From Verrucomicrobiota bacterium (GTDB lineage Bacteria > Verrucomicrobiota > Verrucomicrobiia > Opitutales > Opitutaceae): a stretch of 41,689 nt of DNA. This document shows, in pieces, positions 15,148-24,222 of this stretch (the first letter of the stretch is position 1; every line of letters begins with the position of its first letter). The notes beneath the pieces were generated by a model, which was given only the letters and a program-made list of their open reading frames with translations, ran no database searches and was not told the DNA's origin. The DNA lies in NCBI GenBank assembly GCA_028293565.1, contig JAQGON010000162.1:1-41689 (forward strand), read 5' to 3'. Made by a program: the position numbers and the translations under genes.

Positions 15148-17372
15148 AGGACCGCCTTGGTCGTGGGTGCATCCGCTTCCACCGCGTGGCCGCGCAGCGG
15201 AATCGTGGCGCGCACCATCGTCCCTTCGCCCGGCGGACCGGAAACGTCGAGCCGGCCCCCGAGCCGCTTCGCGCGCTCGGTCATCCCGAGCAATCCGAAG
15301 TGCTGTTCGCCGCGGTCGGAAACCCGGGCGGCGACGAGGCCCGAGCCGTTGTCCCTGATCTCCAGCGCCACTTCGTCGGGCCGGAACATCAGCTGGAGGG
15401 TCGCGGCCGTCGCGCCCGAATGCCTGACCACGTTGGCCAGCGATTCCTGCGCGATCCGCAGCAGGTTGTCCTCGACGATTTCCGGCAGCCGCTGCCGCTC
15501 GCCGACGGTGCTGACCTCGACCGTGATGTTGCTGCCCGCCATGATCTGACCGCTCGCGATCGACAGGGCCTGCGTGAGGTCGAAGAGTTCCAGCTCCCGC
15601 GAGCGCAGATCCCAGATCGAGCGGCGCAACTCCAGGCGGCTCTGCCGGAGAAACCGCCGCGCCAGCTCGATCGGCTGCGCGGCGTCGGCGGGATTCCTTT
15701 CGAACAGCTTCACCGCGGTGTCGAGCTGCAGCATGATGCCGGTCAGCGCCTGCTCCAGCGTGTCGTGCAGCTCGCGGGCCAGCCGCGTGCGTTCCGTGAG
15801 GACGGCGCGGAACTCGACCTCGGCCGCCTTGCGGACGGACATCTCGATCTTGAGCTGGTCGGTGCGCTCCTTGACGCGCGCCTCGAGCTGGTCGTGCGCG
15901 AGCTGCAGCTCCCGCTGGGCCTTCTCCCGCTCCGCGACGAGGAAGCTGAGCATCGCATTTTTCTTCGAGACCGTGAGCAGCCAGACCGCGAGCGCCGCCA
16001 GCAGCGCGCCGACGACGGCGAGGCCGATGAGGAGACGCTGCGCCGTCAGCCAGCTGGGATTCTCGATCACGCGGAGGTCGTCCGCCTTCGGCAGCAGGAG
16101 GTTCACCGCCCTGGGCCGGCCGTCGTCACCGGACTCGAACGACGCGATGCCCTGCACCTCGACGAGGCTGCCGAGCGGCGCCGCGGTGATGCCGCCGCTC
16201 TCCTGCAGCCCCTCATACTCCGCGGTGAACGACTGCTCGCTGTGCCGGATCGTGCAGACGGTGCGCACGCCGACAAAGCCCGCCTCCTCGCGCCGGACCT
16301 GGCGGACGCTGTGATCCAGGAGGATTCCCCGCAGCACGATCAGTTCGCCGCCGTGCAGGCCCTCGCGCAGTTCCGTCATCGGCACCGGCTTCGGCGCGAC
16401 GACCGACCACGGCGCCGCGACTTCGCGCACCACGGCGTCGCGCAGGACCGGCTGGTAGTTGATGATCTCGAGGAACCCCACCGCCTCGATCGGCGTGCCC
16501 GCGAGGAGCTGGATCGGCTGGCGGGACTCGAGGTGCAGCCCGCCGGTTTCGTCCTGGATGAAAAGATCGAGGCCCGGGCGCTGGCAGGTGACCACGCCCT
16601 TCACGTGCAGCCGTTCGCCGAGATTGCTGCTCGTCCGGAATTTCGCGAGGTCGCCGATCGCCAGGGCCGGCTGGTCGAACGGCGGGTGCGACTCGGGCTC
16701 CTCGATCACGAAGTCCTCCTCCGTCGGCACAAAGAGATTCACCGCCGTGAGCTGGCGGCGCGCAGCATTGAAGGCCGTGCCGACCGTGCCGCGGGCGCGG
16801 ATCTTGGCGGCGACGAGCGAGCGGGGGCTGAGCCGGGAGGACAGCTTCGGGAAAACCCGCACGCGGTAGCCGCCGATGGAAATTTCGACCATCGTCTTCT
16901 GCGACGCGACATACGTGACCGAGCGGACGAGGCCGGAGATCTCGATGCGCTGGCTCGCCTCCACGCCGGCCATCAAGCGCTCGATCGAGACCTGCTTGGC
17001 CGGCGGCAGCGGAGCCGTGCCCAGTTTTTTCCAGCTCGTGGACTGGATCACCGGCGCGAACCACCCCGCGCCCGTCTGGCCGCTGACCTCGAGGTAGTCG
17101 CCGATCTCCGGCTGCGGCCCGATGTTCTGGACAAAGATTCCGGCGCTCTCGTCCTGGACGACGAACTTGCCGCTCCAGTCGGGCTCCGCCGCGGTGACGA
17201 CGCCGCGGATCGTGGCGCGGAGGTTCGAGCTCGCCTCGCTGGTGGACAACGCCCGCACTTCGGCCGCCGTGGTCAGAACCCGCCCCGCGGCCGACTGCGC
17301 CGCCAGCGGCGGCGCGCCCGCGAACAGCATCGGGGCAGCCATCGCCAGAATCAGTAAAGCCGAACGACGCAT
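15144..17372 (-). CDS. Sensor histidine kinase with OB-like extracytoplasmic repeats
   Basis: About 742 residues: signal peptide (1-26), a long extracytoplasmic part (about 30-440), one membrane helix (about 447-467), a coiled-coil linker, a HisKA_3 domain with phospho-acceptor H536 (ARELHDTLEQ), and a HATPase domain near the C-terminus (IRDNGSGL, HFGLLGMTERA). The sensor part contains repeated beta-rich units with the pattern RGVVT...FVVQDESAGIFVQ and KGVVT...LFIQDETGGLHL, and a third weaker one (LRGILLD...); these look like OB-fold-type modules seen in verrucomicrobial kinases. The start was set at ATG 17372 because it begins a signal peptide; ATG 17499, 8 bases after the GH2-lyase stop, is an alternative. 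It is paired with the response regulator by a 4-base overlap. Confidence 0.9.
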   Translation of the reverse strand: MRRSALLILAMAAPMLFAGAPPLAAQSAAGRVLTTAAEVRALSTSEASSNLRATIRGVVTAAEPDWSGKFVVQDESAGIFVQNIGPQPEIGDYLEVSGQTGAGWFAPVIQSTSWKKLGTAPLPPAKQVSIERLMAGVEASQRIEISGLVRSVTYVASQKTMVEISIGGYRVRVFPKLSSRLSPRSLVAAKIRARGTVGTAFNAARRQLTAVNLFVPTEEDFVIEEPESHPPFDQPALAIGDLAKFRTSSNLGERLHVKGVVTCQRPGLDLFIQDETGGLHLESRQPIQLLAGTPIEAVGFLEIINYQPVLRDAVVREVAAPWSVVAPKPVPMTELREGLHGGELIVLRGILLDHSVRQVRREEAGFVGVRTVCTIRHSEQSFTAEYEGLQESGGITAAPLGSLVEVQGIASFESGDDGRPRAVNLLLPKADDLRVIENPSWLTAQRLLIGLAVVGALLAALAVWLLTVSKKNAMLSFLVAEREKAQRELQLAHDQLEARVKERTDQLKIEMSVRKAAEVEFRAVLTERTRLARELHDTLEQALTGIMLQLDTAVKLFERNPADAAQPIELARRFLRQSRLELRRSIWDLRSRELELFDLTQALSIASGQIMAGSNITVEVSTVGERQRLPEIVEDNLLRIAQESLANVVRHSGATAATLQLMFRPDEVALEIRDNGSGLVAARVSDRGEQHFGLLGMTERAKRLGGRLDVSGPPGEGTMVRATIPLRGHAVEADAPTTKAVL

Positions 17373-17506
17373 GGGAGGGGCGGGTTTCCGAGGGAATCCC
17401 GCGATGCCGGAGATGACAAGCGCCGCGTGGTTCCGATCACGCGACGCGGTGCGCGCCCCGACTGCCCGTCTCGCAGCGACCGTCTGGAAAAAATCCATCG
17501 GAAAAA

Positions 17507-20500
17507 TCACGGTCGATCCTTCGCGGCCACGGGCGCCCGCAACCACAGCAGCGGCTGCGTCACCGCCATGTTGCGCCGCACCTCCCGATCCGCCGGCTCG
17601 GCCGGCAAACGCCGCCACAGTTCGAGATACTCCGGGCGATTCAGCCGCTCGCCTGCGAGGAGAAAAGCAGGCTGGCGCACCGGCCAGCCCTCGAAATGCG
17701 CGAGGTCCCGCGCGAACGGCCACGTCCCCCGGTCCGCCACATACGGATAGAGGAACGCCACCGCCTGCGCCACGCTGCGGCCGTCGGGCAGCGACGCGGT
17801 CCAAAGATTTTCAGACGGAGTGGAGAGGACGTCCGTCAACAAGGCGACGTTGTCCAGCTGGAAGATCGAATAACCGTATGGCTTGGTCCGCGCGAGTTCC
17901 CGCGGGAAACTTCCATCCGGCGCCAGCTGTCCCGGCAGGATGGCCTCGAGGAAAACCTGGCGGGCCTCGTCCAGCGCCGCGGCGTTTCCGGTGAAGCGCG
18001 CAAAGACGGCGACCTGGAGGTAATAGGCGACGCTGTGGTTGTTCGTCGCCGCGGCTTCCTTGCGCCCGTTCGGATCGGTGAGCATCCAGGTCAGGTAATC
18101 GGAAAACCAGGCGCGGACCGCCTGGATCGTCGCGGGGGAGACGCCCGGGGCGCCGGCGATCGCCGAAGCCGCCAGCGGCACTTCGACGAGATGCAGCGTG
18201 TCGATGATTCCATAACTGCGTCCCGCGGTCACGCCCAGCACCGCCTGGGCGAAGCGCAGGTGCGGGTTCATCCGCGTGCCGGCGTCGACAAAGAAGACCT
18301 GCAGCCAGTCGGCCGCGCGCCGCGCATATGCGGCATCTCCTGACACCAGATACGCGGCGGCCAGCAGGGAGACCGTGTCCCGCATTTCGCGCATTATCCG
18401 CCGGTGGTCGTCGAAGTTGTCCGGGTTGGTCTCCCCGTCGCGATTGACGTAAGGCAGGCCGTCCGGCGTTTTCGGATTTGGCCAGAAATAATCGGCCATC
18501 GAATAAAAATCCCCGGGAGCGACACCCGATGCTGCAGCGGACGCCGGCGGCGGCGCCGAGCGCAGCGAGAGAGGTCGTGTTTCCATGACGAGCGCGGCGC
18601 GCTGCAGCAGGCGATCGCGGTCGAGGGCCGCGATTTTGGCCGCGAGTTGCTCCCGCGTGATGGCCGGCGCTTCCGATTCCCGCGTCGCGCCCGCGGGTCG
18701 ATCGATCCGCAGGAATTCAACCGGCACTTTGGCGACCGAGGCGCTCACCACGGCGCGGCCGTGCGGCGGCACTGCGACGTCGATCCGCGCGCGCCCATTG
18801 GCCAGCTGCACCCGTCGCGAGCCTCCCGCGGTGCCGAGGTTGTCGAGGAGCCGCCCGTCGCCCGCCTGGCCGAACCGCACGAAATCGGCGGCGTCGAGGC
18901 AGACGACACCGGCCGCGTCGAGCAGCTCCACCTGCGCATGCACGCGGTCGTTTTCCGCCGGCAACTCCTGCATCCGGAGATGATGCGGCGGGCCCCACGG
19001 CCGGGTTTCGTAGCGGAAAAGCGTCTCGTCGCTCACCGTGGCGCCGTGGCTTCGTCCGATGGCGCGGAGCGTGTTCATGCCCGCGTTGAACGGCAGCTCC
19101 CAGCGCAGTCCGGCCGCGGGAAAATCCTGGCTCGCGCGACGGCGCACGCCTTGGGTCGCGCCGTTCAGCCACAGTTCAACCTCCTCGCAGTTCGAGTAGA
19201 CCTTCACCGTGCGCCGCTCGGCGGGCCGGCCCCAGCGCACGGGCCAGGAGTGCCCGTAGATGTGCACCATGGGTTCCTGCGTCCAATAGGATTGGTAGAC
19301 ATAGAACGACTCCTTCGGCGTCAGGTCCCGCTCCACGGCGCCCTTCTGGTTCACGAAGGGCACCGGGTTGTCCGGCCGCAGCGGCGTCGCGAAGTCCTTG
19401 AAGGGCCACATCGCCGAGCCCGTCAGCCAGTCCATTTTTTCCTGCTCCTTCAGATGCCAGTCCACCAGGTCGCAGAGATAGGTTTCCGACCAGTCGCCAT
19501 CGCGCGAGACGCGGTCGCTGCCGCCGACGTCCATGAAGTCGAGCCCGCGCTCGTCCGCCGCGCCGGTCCCCTTGACCTCGCGCAGCTTCGCCGAGGGATC
19601 CTCGGCATGCCGGCCCGCGTGGCTGTCGCCGCCCCACTCGACGTGGAGAAAATGTTTCACGCGGGCCTGCTCCTTGCGCGCGGCCTCCCGATAGTCGGTG
19701 AACGGCCCGCGGTACCAGCCGGCCCAGATCGACGGCGAGTAGACGTCCACGATGTCGCGGCAGAAATCGCAGCGCCTCAGCGCCGTCAGGCGCGCCGGGT
19801 CGAGCGCATGCGCCAGCTCGTGCAGCTCGCGCACGAACGCGCGGATGCCCTCCTGGTCGAATGCCGGGAAATCGCCCGGCCAGTCGTCCTCGTTGCCGAC
19901 GCCCCAGAGGATCACGGCCGGATGGTTGCCATGCTGGTCGATCATCGCGCGCAACATGCCCCGGGCCTGCGCCCGGTAGCGCTCGCCGCCGAGGCCGCCG
20001 CGACACCAGGGAATCTCCTCCCAGACCAGGATGCCGAGCTCGTCGCACAGCTCGAGAATCCGGCGTGGCTGCTGGTAATGGCCGAGGCGGATGAAATTCA
20101 CCCCCATGGACTTCATCAGCCGCATCTCCGCCTCCATCATCTCGTCCGTCATCGCCGCCCCCACCCCCGCATGATCCGCGTGGCGGTGCGTGCCGCGCAG
20201 CAGCAGCCGCTCGCCGTTCAATTTGAACGGACCGTGATCGATGAACTCGAACGAGCGCAGCCCGAAGCGTTCCCAGACCCGGCTGCTGCCCGCCGGACCC
20301 GTCGCCGTCACCTCCACGCCGTAGAGGGCCGGCGATTGCGGCGACCAGAGCTGCGCGTTCCCGAGGACAATCGCGGGCAGCGTCTGCGGTTCCGTCGAAG
20401 GTTTCAGCTGCAGCCTCGCGTGCGCGGCTTCGCGGCCGTCCGGACCGACAATGCGGACGGCAAGCGTTTGTTCGTCGGAAGATCCGGCCGCAAAGCGCGC

Positions 20501-21229
20501 GCTCAGCCCGATGCGCCAGGTGCCGTCAGGCTGCCGCTCCGGCATCGCATGCACGCGCATCAGCCCGGCGGCGGGCAAATAGACGAGACGGACGCGGCCA
20601 TACAGGCCGCCGTAACGGTTGAAGTCACTCAGGCTCGACGGAATCATCTCGAGGTCGCGCGAATTGTCACACCGCACCGCGAGCGGGATCCGGCCCGGGC
20701 TCACGCGATAATCGGCGGCCGGCATTTTCGCCAGCGCCGAGGCACGATAGGCCGCGACGGCATCGGTGATGTCGACCAGGAATTCGTCGTAGCCGCCGAC
20801 GTGCTCGCCGACCTGCCGATCGCCAATCCACACCGCGGTCTTTTGTCCGCTGCCCTCGAAATGCAGCAGCGTGCGTCCGCTGGCGTGCGGATTTTCGATC
20901 GCGAGCTCGGTCCGATACCATGCGGGCCCCTGGTAATACGGCGCGTCCGGATCGACGGAATCCACGGCGTTGACACAATGCGGCAGCGTCACGGCCGTCC
21001 ACCGCGGCAGGCCCAGCGCCCGGTTGTCGCTGCGGAGCGTTTCCCAGATGCCGCCCAGATCGCCGCGCACGTATTCCCAATTTTGCGCCAGGGTGGTTTG
21101 ATCGCGCCAGTCGCTCGGCGGCACCCGGGCCGGAGCCGGCTCCGCGGCCGGAGACTGGACCGCCGCGGCGAAGAGCGCGGCCGCCGCCGGCAACCGGAGG
21201 AACGAAAATGGATTTCGCGAAAGAAGCAT
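17507..21229 (-). CDS. GH2 glycosidase fused to alginate-lyase-family (PF05426-like) domain
   Basis: About 1240 residues. A signal peptide (MLLSRNPFSFLRLPAAAALF...) starts at ATG 21229; ATG 21280 is a less likely alternative. Residues about 40-840 are a GH2 enzyme: sugar-binding jelly roll, Ig-like domain, then a TIM barrel with acid/base E near 447 (GVGNEDDW) and the probable nucleophile E near 531 (HVEWGG). GH2 includes beta-galactosidases and beta-glucuronidases. From about residue 855 to the end a second, alpha-helical domain follows: ADYFWPNPKTPDGLPY, RMNPHLRFAQ, TNNH near 1063 and GYSIFQLDN near 1120, which match the gene at 27544-28626 and the alginate lyase family. No frameshift, stop or internal start suggests two genes. 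The two activities would be exported as one chain. Confidence 0.85.
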   Translation of the reverse strand: MLLSRNPFSFLRLPAAAALFAAAVQSPAAEPAPARVPPSDWRDQTTLAQNWEYVRGDLGGIWETLRSDNRALGLPRWTAVTLPHCVNAVDSVDPDAPYYQGPAWYRTELAIENPHASGRTLLHFEGSGQKTAVWIGDRQVGEHVGGYDEFLVDITDAVAAYRASALAKMPAADYRVSPGRIPLAVRCDNSRDLEMIPSSLSDFNRYGGLYGRVRLVYLPAAGLMRVHAMPERQPDGTWRIGLSARFAAGSSDEQTLAVRIVGPDGREAAHARLQLKPSTEPQTLPAIVLGNAQLWSPQSPALYGVEVTATGPAGSSRVWERFGLRSFEFIDHGPFKLNGERLLLRGTHRHADHAGVGAAMTDEMMEAEMRLMKSMGVNFIRLGHYQQPRRILELCDELGILVWEEIPWCRGGLGGERYRAQARGMLRAMIDQHGNHPAVILWGVGNEDDWPGDFPAFDQEGIRAFVRELHELAHALDPARLTALRRCDFCRDIVDVYSPSIWAGWYRGPFTDYREAARKEQARVKHFLHVEWGGDSHAGRHAEDPSAKLREVKGTGAADERGLDFMDVGGSDRVSRDGDWSETYLCDLVDWHLKEQEKMDWLTGSAMWPFKDFATPLRPDNPVPFVNQKGAVERDLTPKESFYVYQSYWTQEPMVHIYGHSWPVRWGRPAERRTVKVYSNCEEVELWLNGATQGVRRRASQDFPAAGLRWELPFNAGMNTLRAIGRSHGATVSDETLFRYETRPWGPPHHLRMQELPAENDRVHAQVELLDAAGVVCLDAADFVRFGQAGDGRLLDNLGTAGGSRRVQLANGRARIDVAVPPHGRAVVSASVAKVPVEFLRIDRPAGATRESEAPAITREQLAAKIAALDRDRLLQRAALVMETRPLSLRSAPPPASAAASGVAPGDFYSMADYFWPNPKTPDGLPYVNRDGETNPDNFDDHRRIMREMRDTVSLLAAAYLVSGDAAYARRAADWLQVFFVDAGTRMNPHLRFAQAVLGVTAGRSYGIIDTLHLVEVPLAASAIAGAPGVSPATIQAVRAWFSDYLTWMLTDPNGRKEAAATNNHSVAYYLQVAVFARFTGNAAALDEARQVFLEAILPGQLAPDGSFPRELARTKPYGYSIFQLDNVALLTDVLSTPSENLWTASLPDGRSVAQAVAFLYPYVADRGTWPFARDLAHFEGWPVRQPAFLLAGERLNRPEYLELWRRLPAEPADREVRRNMAVTQPLLWLRAPVAAKDRP

Positions 21230-21366
21230 GAAAAGGGGAAAAGCCGGCGACAATCGCCCGCATGAAAAACTCGGGGCCATCGACCCAAGCGATGAAGGCG
21301 CCGGGATCAGCGAGGGGGTTAAGAGCGAAGCAGGATTGAATGTAGTGGGTTTTGCCTCGTGCCGCC

Positions 21367-21383
21367 CCCCTCCTTCGAGGGGT
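21367..21383. repeat. CCCCTC-GAGGGG hairpin repeat
   Basis: CCCCTC (21367-21372), loop CTTC, GAGGGG (21377-21382), then T. The same core in a variant form (CCCTCCTTAGAGGGGT) is seen on the complementary strand at 24252-24270, so this is probably a small dispersed family. It lies between the DUF1501 and GH2-lyase genes and might act as a weak terminator. Confidence 0.45.
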
Positions 21384-21445
21384 GACGCCGCGCCCCGGGT
21401 TCTCCGTGGCCTCCGCCAACTCCGATGGCCGATCGGAGCGGCGCG

Positions 21446-22501
21446 TCACGAGAACAGGGCGAGGGGTTCGAAAGCGCGGCCGAGCACCGCGGTCGTCGAC
21501 GTGCGCAGCCACCGTTCGGTGACGGTCGCCAGGACGCGGCGGAAATCCAGCGGCTCGCCACCGACCCGGCCGTGGAAACCGCCGCGCACCCTCGCTCCCA
21601 GCAGCAAGACCGGCCCGGCCTCGCCGTGATCGGTGCCGCCCTGCGCGTTCTCGGCCGCGCTTCGGCCGAACTCGCTGAACACGACGGTCAGCACGCGATG
21701 GTCCACCCCGCGGCGCTCGAGGCGGCGCTGCAGGGCCAGCAAGGCGTCCGCCGCGAAGCCGAGCCGGGCGGCGTGCTGCGCGCCCTGATCGAAGTGCGTG
21801 TCGAAGCCCGGGATGGAAACGAAATAGACTTCGGCGCCCGCAACGCCTCCCGCGCGCTCGCCGATCTCGGCCAGCTGCACGGCGGCGTCCGCGCCGGCAT
21901 GCGCGAGCGGCTGGCGCATTTCTCCCCTCACCGCCGCGCCCGAATGCAGCCGGTCCTCGTCGCGGACAAAAACCCGCGGCATCGCCCGTCCGCCGTGATA
22001 CGCGGCGACCGGCGGCGACTGTGCTTCAAGCTCGGCAAATGTCCGGCCCAGCCATCCGGAATAGAGCCGCTCGTCGGAATCGCTCGCCGTGTGCCAGATC
22101 TCGGTGGAGCGAAAGTGACTCGGGCTCGGGTTCGCGCAACCGACGCCCGGCACCACGGCCAGCTTGCCGTCCTTGAAGAGGGGCTCGAGTCCCCTCCCCG
22201 CACGAGCCAATCCCGCTGACCCGTCGAGCCGGATGAGATCGTGCCGCGCCAGTGCCAGAGTCGGGCGCAGCCGGTAATATCCGTCGTCCGCCAAGGGCAC
22301 GAAGGTGCTCGCTCCATCGTGTCCGCCCTCGAGTTGAATCAAGATCAGCGCGCGCGGCTCGGCGGCGTCTCCGGTCTCGCTCCGGCGTCCGGCCGCGAAC
22401 ATCCGCGGCGCCAGGCCGCCCACGGCGCAGGCTGCGAGCCCGCAGCCGAGTTGGTGGACGAACTCGCGGCGCGTAGGCAACGGAGTGGACCGGCCTTTCA
22501 T
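21446..22501 (-). CDS. DUF1501 family protein with Tat signal
   Basis: 351 residues. The N-terminus has a twin-arginine signal (TRREFVHQLGCGLAACAVGG), so it should be exported folded. DUF1501 is a distant relative of the alkaline phosphatase/sulfatase fold; metal-ligand-like motifs are GFDTHFDQ (D234, H236) and GGTDHGEAG (D291, H292). The family often sits beside DUF1800, but no such gene is seen here, and the protein is somewhat short for the family. Its ATG overlaps the GH1 stop by 4 bases, so it is translated with GH1. No reaction is known; in this setting it may act on a decorated sugar or in surface assembly. Confidence 0.82.
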   Translation of the reverse strand: MKGRSTPLPTRREFVHQLGCGLAACAVGGLAPRMFAAGRRSETGDAAEPRALILIQLEGGHDGASTFVPLADDGYYRLRPTLALARHDLIRLDGSAGLARAGRGLEPLFKDGKLAVVPGVGCANPSPSHFRSTEIWHTASDSDERLYSGWLGRTFAELEAQSPPVAAYHGGRAMPRVFVRDEDRLHSGAAVRGEMRQPLAHAGADAAVQLAEIGERAGGVAGAEVYFVSIPGFDTHFDQGAQHAARLGFAADALLALQRRLERRGVDHRVLTVVFSEFGRSAAENAQGGTDHGEAGPVLLLGARVRGGFHGRVGGEPLDFRRVLATVTERWLRTSTTAVLGRAFEPLALFS

Positions 22502-23886
22502 ACGAGGGCGTTGCCGCGGATCACGCGGGAATACCAGTGCGCGCTGGCTTTGGGCGTGCGGACCTGGGTCTTGAAATCGTTATAGACCAAACCAAAGCGC
22601 CGGTCGTAACCGTCAGCCCATTCAAAGTTGTCCATGAAGGACCACGCAAAATAACCGCTGACCCGGTTGCCGTCGGCGATCCCGCGCCGCAGCTCGCGCA
22701 GGCAGGCGCGAAGGTAGTCCAGGCGGTGCAGATCGAGGACCTCGCCGTCGACCGGCGGGGCGTCGTCATAGCCGGCGCCGTTTTCCGTGATGACGACCTC
22801 CTTGACGCCGTAAACCTCCGCCGCTTCGCGCGGGCCCCAATAAAGGCCGCGCGGATTCAGCCGCAGCCACGGGCTGTCGGCCGTCGGATAGTGGCCGGGA
22901 TAAGGCACCACCTGCGGCTTTCCGCCGGGACCCTGGCGGACGCACGTTCCGGAATAGATGTTCATGCCGAGAAAGTCCGTCGGCTGCGCGATCAGCTCGA
23001 AGTCCCCCGGCGCGATCTGCGGAAGCCAGCCCGAGGTGAACGCGAGATAATCCGGGCCGTAGCCGCCGCGATAGATCGGCTCGAGGATGCGGCAGTTCTT
23101 CGATCCGACAAAATGCCGCTTCGCGGCCGCGATGTCCTCCGGCGTCTCGGCGAGCGGAATCGCCACCGTGGAATTGTCGGTCAAGCCCACGCGTGCGCCC
23201 GCGCCTCCGTGCTGGCGGACGGCGCGGACGCCGTGGCCGTGGCAGAGCAGCGCATGGTGGAACGCCTGGTTGACCACCCCGGCCGGTTCCTTGCGGCCCG
23301 GCGCGTGGCGGCCGCTGCCGTAGCCGTTGTCGAGAAACACCTCGATCTCGTTGAGCGTGATCCAGTGCTTCACGCGATCGCCGTAGGCCTTGACGATTTC
23401 GTCGGCGTAATCGGCGAAGGTGTCCGCCACGAGCCGCATCGGCCAGCCGCCCCTGGCCTCGAGCGCCTGCGGCAGATCCCAGTGAAACATCGTCACCCAC
23501 GGCGTGATCCCGCGCTCGAGCACCGCATCGATCAGCCGGTGATAAAAATCCAGTCCGCGCCGGTTCACGCTCCCGACGCCGTCCGGCATGATGCGCGGCC
23601 AGGCGATCGACAGCCGGTAGTTCTTCATCCCGAAGGCGGCCATCAGGTCGAAGTCCTGCCTGAAGCGATGATAGTGATCGCAGGCGACGGCGGGCGTGTC
23701 GCCGTTGTGCACGGCGCCCGGACGCTTCGCGAAGACGTCCCAGATCGAAAGGCCCTTGCCCTCCTCTTCGGCCGCGCCCTCGACCTGCGCCGCAGCCGCG
23801 GCGACGCCCCAGACGAAACCGGACGGGAAGGCCGACGGCGAGACCGCGGCGGCCCTCGCGGTCATTTTTTCCTTCGAGTCCTTCAT
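22498..23886 (-). CDS. Glycoside hydrolase family 1 (beta-glucosidase-like)
   Basis: 462 residues, the usual GH1 length. FVWGVAAAAAQVEGA near the N-terminus and the nucleophile motif VITENG (E368) identify the family. The acid/base glutamate is E180 in TLNEIEVF; most GH1 enzymes have NEP here, so the Pro is replaced by Ile. Other conserved elements are present (FHWDLPQAL, YFAWSFMDNFEW, RFGLVYNDF). No signal peptide is seen from ATG 23886, so it is probably cytoplasmic or periplasm-independent; ATG 23865 is an alternative start. It is the first gene of the minus-strand run and overlaps the DUF1501 gene by 4 bases. Substrate is unknown; a beta-linked disaccharide is expected. Confidence 0.93.
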   Translation of the reverse strand: MKDSKEKMTARAAAVSPSAFPSGFVWGVAAAAAQVEGAAEEEGKGLSIWDVFAKRPGAVHNGDTPAVACDHYHRFRQDFDLMAAFGMKNYRLSIAWPRIMPDGVGSVNRRGLDFYHRLIDAVLERGITPWVTMFHWDLPQALEARGGWPMRLVADTFADYADEIVKAYGDRVKHWITLNEIEVFLDNGYGSGRHAPGRKEPAGVVNQAFHHALLCHGHGVRAVRQHGGAGARVGLTDNSTVAIPLAETPEDIAAAKRHFVGSKNCRILEPIYRGGYGPDYLAFTSGWLPQIAPGDFELIAQPTDFLGMNIYSGTCVRQGPGGKPQVVPYPGHYPTADSPWLRLNPRGLYWGPREAAEVYGVKEVVITENGAGYDDAPPVDGEVLDLHRLDYLRACLRELRRGIADGNRVSGYFAWSFMDNFEWADGYDRRFGLVYNDFKTQVRTPKASAHWYSRVIRGNALV

Positions 23887-23990
23887 GACTGGAAAAAAGC
23901 ACAGCACGGCAAAACCGTCACGGAACGCAAACCCCGGAAGGCTTTGCCCCCAAGCGGCCCTCGCCGGCAAAGCCGCACTCCCGTCGCGCC

Positions 23991-24048
23991 AGCCTCGTGA
24001 CCTCGTCTGCTACACGGATCCGGCGTAGCAGCCGACGTCAGGAGGCTG
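23991..24048. repeat. REP-like inverted doublet, copies C1 and C2
   Basis: C1 (23991-24013) ends in CTAC and C2 (24025-24048) begins with GTAG; the two halves pair over 20 of 23 positions and are separated by 11 bases containing the palindrome CGGATCCG. C2 itself has the stem CAGCC/GGCTG. This head-to-head arrangement resembles a REPIN/BIME. Confidence 0.7.
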
Positions 24049-24222
24049 TTCCGGGATCCAGGAGCCCATCCGACAAGCTCAGCGTCCCTGCGAGTCGCCC
24101 GGGGGCCCGGCTCGTGAATTCCGTGATTAAATGCCTGAGGGGTCATGGCCTGATTTCGCCGCCGCCCGCGCGGGCCACGACAAGGCGGAGGATATCTCTT
24201 TGCCCGTCGCCGGCATCCCCCA

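Noticed and set aside
11917-15549. 1210-codon plus-strand open frame
   Set aside because: It runs antisense across the 3' part of the sensor kinase and the RR, GH88, kduI and kduD genes, all with conserved motifs; composition is Arg/Gly/Ala-rich without family features.
18404-21265. 953-codon plus-strand open frame
   Set aside because: Antisense to the GH2-lyase gene; no signal, no motif.
22498-23970. Longer GH1 form starting upstream of 23886
   Set aside because: The added residues do not match GH1 N-termini and are not a convincing signal peptide.
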